Source of the DNA: Styela clava
Lineage: Eukaryota; Chordata; Ascidiacea; Stolidobranchia; Styelidae
Assembly (NCBI RefSeq): GCF_964204865.1
Contig: NC_135251.1
Coordinates: 24,924,001-24,988,000, forward strand
DNA length: 64,000 nt
Direction of reading: 5' to 3'
The first letter of the stretch is position 1. Each line of letters begins with the position of its first letter. Below are positions 12,080 through 22,882 of this stretch, piece after piece. Below the pieces are notes generated by a model that saw only the letters and a list, made by a program, of their open reading frames with translations, was not told the origin of the DNA and did not search any database. The position numbers and the translations under genes are program-made.

Positions 12080-12345
12080 GTGTCCGCGGACAACTGAGCA
12101 CCTAAGCAGCATTCTCCAATTCAATTACCTTCTACACGTAAAAACAAATTTCTCGAATTTTCTTATTCAATTCTATATTCTCCTATCATCATTATAAATA
12201 TATATATTACTTCTAGTTAAACTTGTATCATGGAGAATTTATAGAACATTTGCATATTAAATTTATTGAATATTGCTTAAGAAAATCAGTAATGAGTTAG
12301 AAATCCAGGGAACGCCTTTGTGCGCGTAGGATTATGCATGACAAC
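11844..12345. repeat. 502 bp direct repeat, copy 1
   Basis: Begins ACCTGTACCCATGC and ends TTATGCATGACAAC. Every segment I compared is identical to copy 2 at a constant offset of 1385 bases. There is no coding frame. After copy 1 the sequence continues GTTGGTCCC, while after copy 2 it goes directly into a hAT end. Confidence 0.85.
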
Positions 12346-12370
12346 GTTGGTCCCAAGCAGAAGAAAATTT

Positions 12371-12620
12371 TTTTTTTTAAAATAAAAACGCGTGACAACG
12401 ATGGGCCACGAGGCGGCCCATCGTTGTCAACCTTTTTATTATTTTCATTTTATTTTCGTTTTTATTTTTAATTTTTTTTTTTTTTTTTTTTAGATTTTTT
12501 TAAAAATTTTTTTTATGTTTTTTTACAACTATTTTTTTATTTTACTTTTATTTCAAGTTTCTTATTTATTTTTTTTCAATTTTACGCGTGACAACGATGG
12601 GCCACCATAGACGTCCAATA
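12371..12620. repeat. low-complexity T-rich tract with a perfect hairpin
   Basis: TGACAACGATGGGCC at 12392-12406 and its exact complement at 12414-12428 form a 15 bp stem with a 7-base loop. A further copy of ACAACGATGGGCCAC follows at about 12591, and between them lies a long run of T with occasional A and C. It resembles hAT-like ends brought together by deletion, but no target duplication is visible. Confidence 0.5.
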
Positions 12621-13228
12621 TCGCTGTATTATCTATCTAAAAAGTAAAAAATAATTGTGGTAAATTAAGTTCAAATACAAAACCACATTTTCAACTATGA
12701 TATATAGATATATATTTTTCATAAAATTACCGGAATATACGCTATGTTTGGTATTACCGTATTTCTCCGTGTATAATACGCACTTTCGGTTCCGAATTTC
12801 ATCTCCGAAATTAGGGGGTGCGTATTATACATTGGTGTAGAAAATTTTCAAAAAAACCTGATCGATATTTTACACGCAATTGCCAAATAAACATGTTTCC
12901 TTTCAGTCTTATTTCTATTAATTTTATGTGACAAAGTCCGTAATAACCAGATCATGCTTATTGTAGTAGATGAGTAGAATCACACCCACAGAATGGACTA
13001 TCTTGTCTAACAAAGGACAACGCATCTATCTCGATAACCAGTGTATATAAGTGTCAAGTGATAAAAACGTCCCTTTAAATCGATAGTTTGATTGTTGTTG
13101 TCGTCCAGTCTGGCGTCCCTCAATTCCGTTTTGCGTATCGGCAAAACTGAACGTTCCTAAATCATTTTTTCTCACTTTGATTTGCGGCTTGTTTCATTTA
13201 TCTCGTTTTGACTAATCGCCGCGAGTAA

Positions 13229-13730
13229 ACCTGTACCCATGCAATCACTCATGAAACGAATGAGAGATACGGAAGTCTAGCTAGTAGAATATAGTGAATC
13301 GAGTGATGAATTGAGCGCAGCCAGTTACAGGTTGTACGTAATATTAATTACCAGCATGGTACCGGTTATTGTAATTGTCATGGAGGTACGGTACCGGTAA
13401 CCTACGGTACGCTACCGGTACAGCCAATGGCTCGCCAAATCGGGTACGATCAGACGGTATCGGAGTGTCCGCGGACAACTGAGCACCTAAGCAGCATTCT
13501 CCAATTCAATTACCTTCTACACGTAAAAACAAATTTCTCGAATTTTCTTATTCAATTCTATATTCTCCTATCATCATTATAAATATATATATTACTTCTA
13601 GTTAAACTTGTATCATGGAGAATTTATAGAACATTTGCATATTAAATTTATTGAATATTGCTTAAGAAAATCAGTAATGAGTTAGAAATCCAGGGAACGC
13701 CTTTGTGCGCGTAGGATTATGCATGACAAC
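13229..13730. repeat. 502 bp direct repeat, copy 2
   Basis: Apparently identical to 11844-12345. The repeat ends exactly where a hAT-like terminus (CAGTGTTCCCTCTAAG) begins at 13730. It could derive from a local duplication or from two copies of one repeat element. TG…CA ends and a flanking target duplication are not convincing, so an LTR pair is not claimed. Confidence 0.85.
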
Positions 13731-14356
13731 AGTGTTCCCTCTAAGAAAATTCCACACTGCGCAAATGTTGGTTTTACTGAGCAAGGCTATTTTAACGCTG
13801 AGCAGAATCCTAAATTATTCAAACTTTGTGAAATATTACAATAGTAGCCTATTATTTATTATCGGAATGCGAAAAAAGCACACATTAAATAGCTTCTTCT
13901 TGTTTTCGTGCTTTTCCAACGTTTATACACTTTGTCCATGTTTGTTGTGTTTTATTGCTAAATCAAGCGACAATCATACAAAGTACAATACTTAATGTAG
14001 AATCTCAACATTTTTGTTGTTGAAATATCATTGCTTACATCAACAATCAGGGTATGAAATTTTGTTTGTCTTTCGCTTAGTAAAATTTCTTTCCTGGCGA
14101 CAAATTCTATGCTCTTCAAAAATTCAAAGCCGTAATTTTTGTTTCAACCTGAAGGTGGCAATTTAGTCTATTTTGACACACGACTATTTATCACCTCGCG
14201 ACAATATTGATGATTTCAGCAGCTTAACACGTGGCAGAACACTATCTATATGAGGCTTTATTTCAAAACTTCACTCTCTTCAGCGGTTGGTATTGAGGAA
14301 GTTCGAACAAGCTCCTCTTGCTTCCACGTTTCGCTTCTGAGTTAATGCATCTAGTG

Positions 14357-15473
14357 CAGTGGTTCCGAACCTTTCTACCCTGGCGGACCGGTTAAATTAA
14401 ATAATGTATTCGCGGACCGGCAAAAAGGAAAATAGGTGGAACATAAAATAATAACATATACTTGCATAATAACATGAAGTGCTGGGCACCGATTTCGCGT
14501 AAAAAATACACCAAGAAAAACCTCGCATAAAAAACATGTACATGCCAAATCATGTACAAACACAATTACCTCTAGCGAGAATTTGCTGCTGTTTCGTTGC
14601 CAATACAAGATTGCAAACGAGGCATAAAAAATGGTTTTGCAACACCTAGCTCTGCAGTGGCTCACAGTCTATTTATTTGCTTCGTTTTAGTTAAAGCTAA
14701 CGATGATAAAGTTTTTTTCGTACGAGTAACTGATTGAATATTCGGACAACAGTTTGATTGTTCGATTACCTAGCGATAAGCATTCGATATCGAGAGGGCT
14801 CAAATACTGTGACAGTGATTCTTTTTTAAATCTGGACTGTAAACTAGTGGTTTCATCATATCAACCCTCTGCATTTGATCGATGCCCCAGACAAATGAAT
14901 TTATATTACAATGATAAAGTAGTTTCTAACTTGGCACCAGGGGGTCAAAATCCTGCTGTGCATCACCTAGAAAAGATCTTAATGTTTTTGTTGCGCGTCT
15001 CCTGACCACCTGCTGGGCCGCAACAAGCCTCATCTTGGTGGTTGCCAAGGCATACTCTGTAATATTATACAATTCTTGACTGTTTTCTTGTTTAAACAAA
15101 GAAATATTCATAACCTCATATTTGAATGGTAATATTAATGAAGAAAAGCACGCAGAACGGAAAAAGCACGCATGCTGATTTCCAGGTTTATGAATCTTGC
15201 GAGATTTGACAGAGCGATTTTGCGATGAATGATGAATCGGAAACGAAAAGTGTGATCACACGGCGCCAAGACGTTGCCAGGCGAATAATACCGACCTCAC
15301 CAAACAGTAATATGACGACAGAAGAGAAATGCGTAATAAACCAACGTAAATCTTTAAATCCGTTATTTCGGATTCGATAAAGCGATCGAAACGGCAGAAA
15401 ATTAACAAAACGAAATTTCCCACTGAATGGCAAAATAGCTTGGTGGACCGTCACCGGCAGTTGGAAACCACTG
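14357..15473. mobile_element. non-autonomous hAT element, 1.1 kb
   Basis: Ends CAGTGGTTCCGAACC and …GTTGGAAACCACTG are imperfect inverted repeats with GCGGACCGG-type sub-terminal motifs. The exact 8 bp duplication ATCTAGTG lies at 14349-14356 and 15474-15481. No transposase is present. It belongs to the same family as the fragment at 8820-9003. Confidence 0.9.
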
Positions 15474-15662
15474 ATCTAGTGCGTTAATATGCTTTTTCTG
15501 ATTTGAATGGCATCTTAGACAGTCAACTTTCCATCCAAGATTATTCTTTTCCAAATTACTATTAGGTGCCACTTCCCGACAAATTTTGCAGACTATCAGA
15601 TTCCTTAACGCGGAACAGCGATAAATTTGCGTCACCGGCATACAGAAATCAATGTACTAGAG

Positions 15663-16816
15663 CAGTGGTTCTTAAACTGGGGGGCGCGCCCCCCTAGGGA
15701 TGCTCTCAGGGGGGGCGCGAGAGGTCACAAGATGGAATCGGAAATTTACGTGTAACGGCTCCTGAAACGGTCTCCGCGTTCGTTAAAAATACCGGCTTTT
15801 TCGTGTTATAATAAATTTTTCTGTCTCGTAATAACTACAATAATTCAAGATGTCTCTCTATTTTAAGTCATTTGTGTTCAAGGTAACTCGCGGTTGCGGC
15901 GACTTACGACAAAATAAACTCATTACCTATCTAAAATACCCACCAATCCGCGGACATAATAAAGTGTGATCAACTGCCCGATTATATTCAGTTTTTATAT
16001 TTATTGCACTCGTTGTCGTCATTAGAAAGATCTGGTATAATATTCCAGAAAGTATATTTAATTTAGTACAATTAAAATACATGAAAGTAAATATATTAGT
16101 AGATGAAAAATACATATTCATCGAAACGAAACCCACGCTGTACGGCTTTTGAGTCAGTCCTCGAGATTACGCCAGTCGTTAAAAGAGCCGACTTTTTCAA
16201 CGGATATGTAATGGTTTTTCTGTTGAATAAAATATTCAATCCATGATTGATATACTTATTTAACATGGTTGCTTTATTTGTTTTGATTTTTATTCTTGCC
16301 AATTTCACCAATATGAGCTGTCCCTGCAACTCTTACTCCGCTCTATCGCAATGCCGACACTCGATTAATTTCGAGATATCACAGCTACAGATATTCCAGA
16401 GTCTGCGATCCCAAGGAGAAAAATTTATATCAAGTCTGTGGTTTTAGAAAAGTACTGGTGTGCCGCACGCACAAGGAATTTATGAGATTTTCAATGTCCA
16501 AATTAATAATTAGATTGACTTTGCCAAGTATTGAAAACTGAGCGGAAAAACGAGAAAGTATGATGACCAACCACTATTTGGCTTTATACATACGACAGTG
16601 AATGGCGAAGATGTACTCCGAAGCGTTTTATGCCTAAACAATCTGAGCAATGACGCTATGAGACCAACACTCAGTTATAGCGCCATCCTAATATATAACA
16701 ACTTGTCCATCACAAAAGCATTTTTTCAAAGCAAAAAGAGGGGGGGGGGGGGGGGGGCGCGAAGTATGTAAAATTTTTCAAAGGGGGGCGCGGCTCAAAA
16801 AGTTTAAGAACCACTG
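15663..16816. mobile_element. non-autonomous hAT element, 1.15 kb, G/C-run sub-termini
   Basis: Ends CAGTGGTTCTTAAACTGG and the complement AGTTTAAGAACCACTG, each followed inwards by a long G or C run with GGGGCGCG. The exact duplication TACTAGAG lies at 15655-15662 and 16817-16824. The G run at about 16741-16757 is extreme and may be length-variable. The interior block with CCGCTCTATCGCAATGCC also appears in inverse orientation near 33413. Confidence 0.92.
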
Positions 16817-17317
16817 TACTAGAGCGTGACATACACGTGTGTGACTTCACAATGACCAGTGATCACCAAAACACGCTGAAACATAGAACGAGCATTCTAG
16901 TTAAGCGTTAATAAATATGACATATAAAATATGAGCCACGCTTTGATAACGAAATGTTTCAACTGCGCGAGGATGAGATTTTACTGCGCAAATGTTCTGG
17001 TGGCACTGCGCAATTGCGCAGCTTAGAGTGAACCTTGGTCATAAACACTTAAACATATTATTAAATTCACAGTGAAACTTGCTGGCTTCTCAAAAATACC
17101 AAATGCGGTCGACGCAAGTGACCGAAGTGAGTGACTGAATTCGACCTTGCGTATTATGCATGGACCTTGGTATTTTCATACAATTCACATCCTAAAAGAA
17201 CCCTGCGTATTATACGTGGGTGCGTATTATACACGGAAAAATACGGTATATAGTCTAGTTCAAAAAGTGATGCTACTATTCTGACATGCGGAAATCAAAT
17301 CATTAAGGTTTCTTCGC

Positions 17318-17512
17318 AGCGACCGTATTTCGTCACCGCTAACCTGGCACCGCGCAACGACCGATCGTTTTTCGTCACCCCCTATCTGACACGCACCGAC
17401 CGTATTTCGCCACTCCTGACTTGACTGACGACCCTATTTCGTCACCCCCAATTTGACACGCAACGACCGGATTTTGTCAGCCCTATTTTGACACCCCCAA
17501 TAGGACTTTTAT
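17318..17512. repeat. degenerate tandem repeat (about 40-55 bp unit)
   Basis: Four to five diverged units share the pattern CGACCG, TATTTCGTCACC, a spacer and TGACACGCA. Unit lengths vary and substitutions are common, so this is an old minisatellite or the decayed sub-terminal repeats of a transposon. Confidence 0.6.
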
Positions 17513-17985
17513 GCTACCAACACCTCTCGTTTGTAATGGAATCCTTGCTTTGCTAAGATTTGAGGAATGGTGAATGGGCTTGTTTTTTAAATTTTGTTTC
17601 AATAATGGAGAAGGGAATGATACGGATTACTTAGTATTTCAATTCATGTTGCAATTGAATGGAGACAACTCGACTACAGATAACCTGGCGAGTTGTCCGT
17701 GTAGTCGAATTGTCCATCGGCTCTAAACGGCTATGACAGTCAACGCCAGGTGGTGTTAAGTTGACGCATGTTATTTCGTAACTTTTTTATGTGGAATGTT
17801 TGATGTCGTTCAGTACCTGATACGGTAATATGGTACATAGTTGACTCATATCACGAGATATTTCAATTGATGTTTCAATATAATCAAGAAGAATGGATCA
17901 TTGTCACATGACCTAAAATATCTATGACAGTCCCTGTACTGTCACGGTACCCCGGTTCCCGATACATGTACTGGTAAGTCACCGC
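17513..17985. other. intergenic, nothing recognised
   Basis: No coding frame or matched repeat is seen. Confidence 0.4.
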
Positions 17986-18490
17986 ATATGATTTTTGGGG
18001 AATTATTCTGCGTGTCTGCCTTTCCCAGGTTTCCCCAGAGCATCAACTTCCTTATTTACATCGTGACATTGGCCAATCAGCAAGAAGTGACGTCATAATG
18101 ACCTTTTTCGCATCCGCTTAGACACTTTTCTCACTCAGACAGATTTTCAGGCGTGGTCGTAAACATTGCCTCGTTTTCGCGTTTTCGAACTCTATTCGTT
18201 AGTTTTCAGTTGTGTTCTGGAAATTTAAATATAAATTGGATAATTCAATGATCACTCTGTCTTCCTAGGAGTTTTAATTTAATCCAATTGCGGTAATAAA
18301 AAATTAGTGGAAAAATAGCTGTAATAGACTAGGCTAAAATTCTTTACCGGTACTTTTGAAAAACAGATTGTTGTATGCGATGAAGCATAATGATGGGTTG
18401 AAACACATACCCTATATTACAGGCGCCAACTCGCAAAACCACTCTTGAAATAAGGCCCGAAAATTTTGCAATGGTAAAGTATAGGAAGAA
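17986..18490. repeat. internal fragment of the 22883-24810 hAT family
   Basis: Shares long blocks with 39600-40050 in the same orientation (AGATTTTCAGGCGTGGT, ACCTCGTTTTCGCG-like, AATAGCTGT.ATAGACTAGG) and, inverted and more diverged, with the right half of the complete element at 22883-24810. No termini are present here. Confidence 0.65.
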
Positions 18491-18540
18491 TTTTTCGGGG
18501 GTCAAAGGTCGGGGAATAATAAAACTAGAAAATAACTAGA

Positions 18541-18766
18541 ATTCAATTGAATTCTCAATCTAGGAATACGCTCGCCACCGTATCTCTGATCCCTCTGGGA
18601 GTTTCACAGGTTCCAATCCCATGCGGGGATAGGTATGTGCGAGATGATTGCAGCTCTACTCCCACTGAGGGTGGTTCACACGACCGCTGGTCGATTACGA
18701 CATCCCCCACCATCAAGGCCATGCTTCTAAAACAAATAACTGGCTAACTAATCCCGACATAGAATG
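18541..18766 (+). repeat. tRNA-derived SINE
   Basis: Starts after the palindrome AATTCAATTGAATT, has a B-box-like GGTTCCAATCCC about 55 bases in, a body with GATTGCAGCTCTACTCCC, and the tail block CATGCTTCTAAAACAAATAA. The copy at 25077-25285 (minus) matches along the whole length including the flanking palindrome. A tRNA-like head with a non-tRNA body is the SINE structure; the partner LINE is not identified. Confidence 0.75.
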
Positions 18767-19325
18767 GTAATCGTACGATGTTGCACCTTGCAATCTGTCC
18801 CAACCACAGATAAATCCTAACCTAAAAACTACCCACATTGGTAGGCATATTTGCGTTTTAAATTGAAAGAAATTTTCATTAATGGCAAAAAGTGTTGTCT
18901 GATTGTTTTGCTAGTTAGCAGGTAATTTATCACTGACCTGATACACAAACTTGGCACTGTCAAATGATGATTAGTGCTAAATTTATTTTCAGAAAAAAGG
19001 GAAGATAACCCATTATCAGCTGCTTATGTCCCATCCATATTTGAATTTTCGCCATCCCCATAGAGGAAGAGAGTAGTTAGAAAAGGGGGGATTTTGAAGA
19101 AAGGCAAAAGGCAGGACCATTTCAACAAATTCTGTTAACTTGTATGCGTTGCAATATTACTTTGCAGTTGTTAGCATAAACATTTAATGTGTCTTTCGAC
19201 TAGACCTACCACACTTTAAAAGAATCCGCCTACATCTATTTTTACTTGAACCATAATACTATAAAATATTTGATAGAAATTACCCCCGAGGCATCATATC
19301 TTTCATTTGAAAGGGCTGTGGAGGC
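18767..19325. other. intergenic, nothing recognised
   Basis: AT-rich, no domain-bearing frame. Confidence 0.35.
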
Positions 19326-22300
19326 AGATTTACATTTTTTTTTTTTTGGTAGGCCTCGACCCACCGATACTTACTTGTTGCAGGGGAGGCTTTCAGATGG
19401 TATTTCATTTTTCTGAAAAATTTAAAGGATAGAGTTAACAGAACGCCTGGCCTCGACGAAATATTTCCCGCCACGTGTGAGGGTTCGGAGAAAGGCACCC
19501 TGATGTACACTCATTCAACCCTCTAGTGGCGAGTATTTCGTTTTGGCCAGGCAAATAGGAAATAGAAGTGAAAGAGTCAGAGTGACGAAGTAAAGAGTTT
19601 AGACAGAAAATGAAGGAGATTAAAGAGCTATAAGAGAGAGGAGAAGAAAATAACAGCAACAAAAAATAATAATAAGAGAATAAATTAAATAATAATAAAG
19701 GTTGCTATTTAGGTGTAAGGCGTTATATATTAGCTTTATTTACCATGTTTAGTTACTGTATTATCCAGGTGTTTTATTATATTAGGGTTATTATACATTA
19801 GAGGTATAATACAGTTATCAAGTAGCCACGAGGTAAGTAATTGATAATAGGATATTAAATTACAGCAAATTATTTTCAGGCACGCAAGATTTTTATATAT
19901 GGGAATCATATCCAGAGAGAATCTCTTTCCAATTTGGAACAAGATCGTACTGGATGACATTCCCATATTTCATCTCGCGTGCCAACAGATGTTGTCCCTT
20001 CCGGCGTTGACCGAAAAGGAATCCGTTTCGAGTGATCCTATATGAAAATTCTCTTTCGAGATTACTGAAATGTTTTTTATTATGATGTTTAGAGAGATGG
20101 ACTAGTTCCCAATCCACATTTGATGGAGGGCACTCTTCTCTGGAACTCATTAGAGACCTATAATTGGAAGCCAGGCCGGCGGTATCCCAATCATGTCCTT
20201 TATCCTTCAACACACGAAAAGTGTTAAAGGCTTTCCGCCATGATTCTGGAACATGGATGGAATGGGGAATGCTGTTGCTAAATAGCCCAGGATTATCTTA
20301 CTGCCAAGGCTGAACTGGGCCTCTCTATGCCACAATTGAGTGGGGTTAGCTAGGGAGACCAGTTGTTGAAAGCGTTCAGTCCGGCAGGCAACAATCTTGG
20401 TGTCAAGACACGCAACATCCATTCCACCCTTGGATCTTTCGTTCCGGAGGATCCGCCTGCCCAGAACTTCCATAGGTTCTGAGCTCCAGAGAAAAGAAAA
20501 GATCTTCCTATTAATATATTTGATGATATGAGATGGCATCATTACCGACCTCGCACTATATAGGACTTGCGACAAGACCAAGGAATTAAGTACCAGGATC
20601 TTGTCGTACCAAGATGATTGTCTAGTCCTATTTAGGTTTATAATATTTTCAATTTTGGAGACCTTTTCACTCCAAGTTGAGTGAACCCTATTTTTACCAA
20701 AATAAATCCCAAGAATTTTAACAGTATCCTTTACAAATTTATAATGGGGGAAGAATGATATCATCTCCTTCGCTCCATTATTCGAACAGAGGATGCTAGT
20801 TTTTTCTTTATTGATTTTCTGCCCTGTGGCAGAACGAAAAAACTCCAATTCCTGAAAAATAGCATCGATGGAGTATGCGTCCGACGCAATAAAATTTGCG
20901 TCGTCCGCATACTGATCCATCTTATGATGAAAGTTGCCCATACGGATGCCTTTTATAAAATTATTATCTACTATACGGCGGCTGAGGGGCTCCGCGTTGA
21001 TGGTATATAACAGCATACTCAGGGGCATCCGTCAAGGATTTTTTTGGTGAAAGCCCCGTTGACCTCAATTATACTAGTTATACCCGTATAGATAGATTTT
21101 ATCAATCTCAAAGCGTTTGGGCCCAGGTTAATCATCTCGAGTATTCTCAAGAGATAGTGATGGTTGACCATGTCAAACGCTTTGAGATTATCTATAGAGA
21201 CTATGAAACAAGGGGTATTAGTGAAGTTAGCATAACTGAGTGCACTATTAATATTATAATGCACGTCAAAAATGCTACGCCCAGGAATGGTACTCTTCTG
21301 GGTCGGGCTAATTATTATAGGAGAAAGATGTTTAGTAAGGCGTTTTGAAAGAAGTTTTGTAATTATTTTATAATCAACGTTCAAATTTGAAATCGGACGC
21401 CAATTTTTCAAATCTGTGACGTCGGATTTTTTATGGATTAATTTAACTCTAGCTTTTTTGCATGATTCTGGTAATATACCTGAGAGCAAAATATTATTTA
21501 TCAAAACGAGAAATTCTTTTTTTATTAATGACCAAAACGTCTTATAGAACTCTTTCGACAAGCCGTCGAGGCCCGGCGACTTGCCATTCTCCATCCCTGT
21601 AATTATTTGATGAACCTCTCCTTCAGTTGCCCAAGCTTGAATTTGACTATTGTCATCACTCGATAATTGAGTGGATTCCATGATTTTTATAAGGTCCTCC
21701 TGGGTTGTCACATCAATATCTGATGTGGTTCCCCGTAGGTACCTATAAAAATCATGGACTATTCTGATTATATCATCCGGGTTTTCTTTTATAGTTCCAA
21801 ATTTATCCTTTAATTGCAGGATTGTTGTTTCCTGCTCCCGTTTTTTAATTTGTTGAAAAAATATTCCGGTGGGCTCTTCGCCCTCTTCAGTTTCGTAGAT
21901 CCTGGCTTTCAACTTTATGTAATCTAATTTTTTAGTTTGCTGGAGGAGAAGTTCATTTCGTAAATTTATAATCTCGCTATGATCTTGACCTTCGCTAATT
22001 AAATATTGCAGATGGTTTCTTTTCATCCTACTTTCTTTTGCTTTGTTAATAGAAAAAGCAATAGACGTCTTCTTGATGTGATTTTTAGCATAATCTCACC
22101 AATCCTGAATTAATGAAAAATTTCCTATATGGTGGACCAGTTCTTTATAGTTATGCGTTATAATATCAAGATATAGTGGATCTTGATAGAGAGTGATGTT
22201 GTTCTTCCAGGCACCTTTGCCCCATCTTATCTTAGAAGAAGATTTCAACACACCCCTGCACCGCCCTATCCTCGAAGAGGATTTCAAGGTCAGGACATTT

Positions 22301-22550
22301 TTAACTAAGATTCCAGTACCAGACCTAGAATGTTTTATGGTTAAATCATCATGGAGGATGGTATTGAGATATGCGGTGTATCCCAGATCTGTCGCCCAGG
22401 ATTTAATGTCGTCCTTTCTACAACGATGGACTTGTTGTAGGGATATTATATCAGGTCGGTGTCTCTGTAACCAGTGACCCAACCTGAGTCTGTTTGAGGC
22501 AAGCCCATTAGCATTAAGTGAGGCTATGCTCAAAGTATCCATTGAGGAGG
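19326..22550 (-). mobile_element. Tx1/L1-type LINE, degenerate, minus strand
   Basis: The coding part (19893-22542) reads in order endonuclease N-terminus, reverse transcriptase and C-terminal region. A T run at 19326-19340 may be the complement of the poly(A) tail, which would make 19341-19892 the 3' UTR; that limit is uncertain. The endonuclease has lost its C-terminal part and the reverse-transcriptase frame is shifted twice. The element is a dead copy but keeps its 5' start, which is unusual for LINE copies. Confidence 0.75.
19893..22542 (-). pseudogene. LINE ORF2 relic: endonuclease plus reverse transcriptase
   Basis: 22542-22096 begins MDTLSIASLNANGLASNRLR, the start of an apurinic-type endonuclease (LNANGL, DIISLQQVHR), and stops early after a short internal duplication of the KSSS motif. 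22026-21019 carries reverse-transcriptase motifs GKSPGLDGLSKEFYK, LKNWRPISNLNVDYK and SIDNLKAFDMV. A frameshift at about 21020 moves to the next frame, which contains the catalytic YADDANF box. A second shift at about 20210 leads to the C-terminal part ending at 19893. The order and motifs fit the Tx1/L1 clade. Both active-site signatures remain, but the reading frame is broken at least three times. Confidence 0.88.
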
Positions 22551-22882
22551 GCGATTAAAGAATACTAGGATAGCCTATATATTAATATTATATCATTCCT
22601 ATAGTACGTACACCAACTATTGCTACGAGAGAATATAGTATATGGAGATGTACGACTATTATGAGGAAAAATAACGCACATTTTACTCTAAATTATGGAA
22701 TGTTACTTCCAGGTTATCTTATCCTGCCATCCTTATCTACCCATGCATGCCACATTGAAAATTATCTTGTGTACCGATAAAATTAGGCAGTTGGAGCCAT
22801 CAAACCTTGAAAACAGTCAAATTTGAGCACGATGGATTCATGTGAAACACGAAATATCTCATACTTTGTCATCCATCTATTC

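Larger units (their letters stand above)
13730..17037. mobile_element. hAT-like element with CTCTAAG ends, hosting two nested hATs
   Basis: The left end CAGTGTTCCCTCTAAG and the complement of the right end, CAAGGTTCACTCTAAGCTGC, are similar, and both neighbouring interiors carry an ACTGCGCAAATG motif. The flanking 8-mers do not match, so the pairing rests on terminal similarity only. The elements 14357-15473 and 15663-16816 lie inside it and are therefore younger. Confidence 0.5.
12755..17248. mobile_element. TA-flanked inverted-repeat element (pogo/Tc1-like ends) filled with other elements
   Basis: The left end TACCGTATTTCTCCGTGTA and the right end TACACGGAAAAATACGGTA are inverted repeats continuing with GCGTATTATAC motifs on both sides. 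TA next to CCGTATTT suits a TA target duplication. The 4.5 kb interior is mostly later material: copy 2 of the 502 bp repeat, a possible long hAT (13730-17037), and two hAT elements with perfect target duplications. No own transposase is seen. Confidence 0.55.

Noticed and set aside
11844..13730. The 502 bp direct repeats as LTRs of a retrotransposon
   Set aside because: No TG…CA ends with a matching flanking duplication, no primer-binding or polypurine site recognised and no gag/pol coding between them.
13705..13995. A 96-codon plus-strand frame as a gene
   Set aside because: It starts inside the 502 bp repeat and crosses a hAT terminus; no domain is present.
17318..17512. A CRISPR array
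   Set aside because: Units are too diverged and unequal, with no constant repeat or unique spacers, and the sequence is eukaryotic.
21157..22477. Plus-strand frames within the minus-strand LINE
   Set aside because: Antisense to the reverse transcriptase and endonuclease frames.
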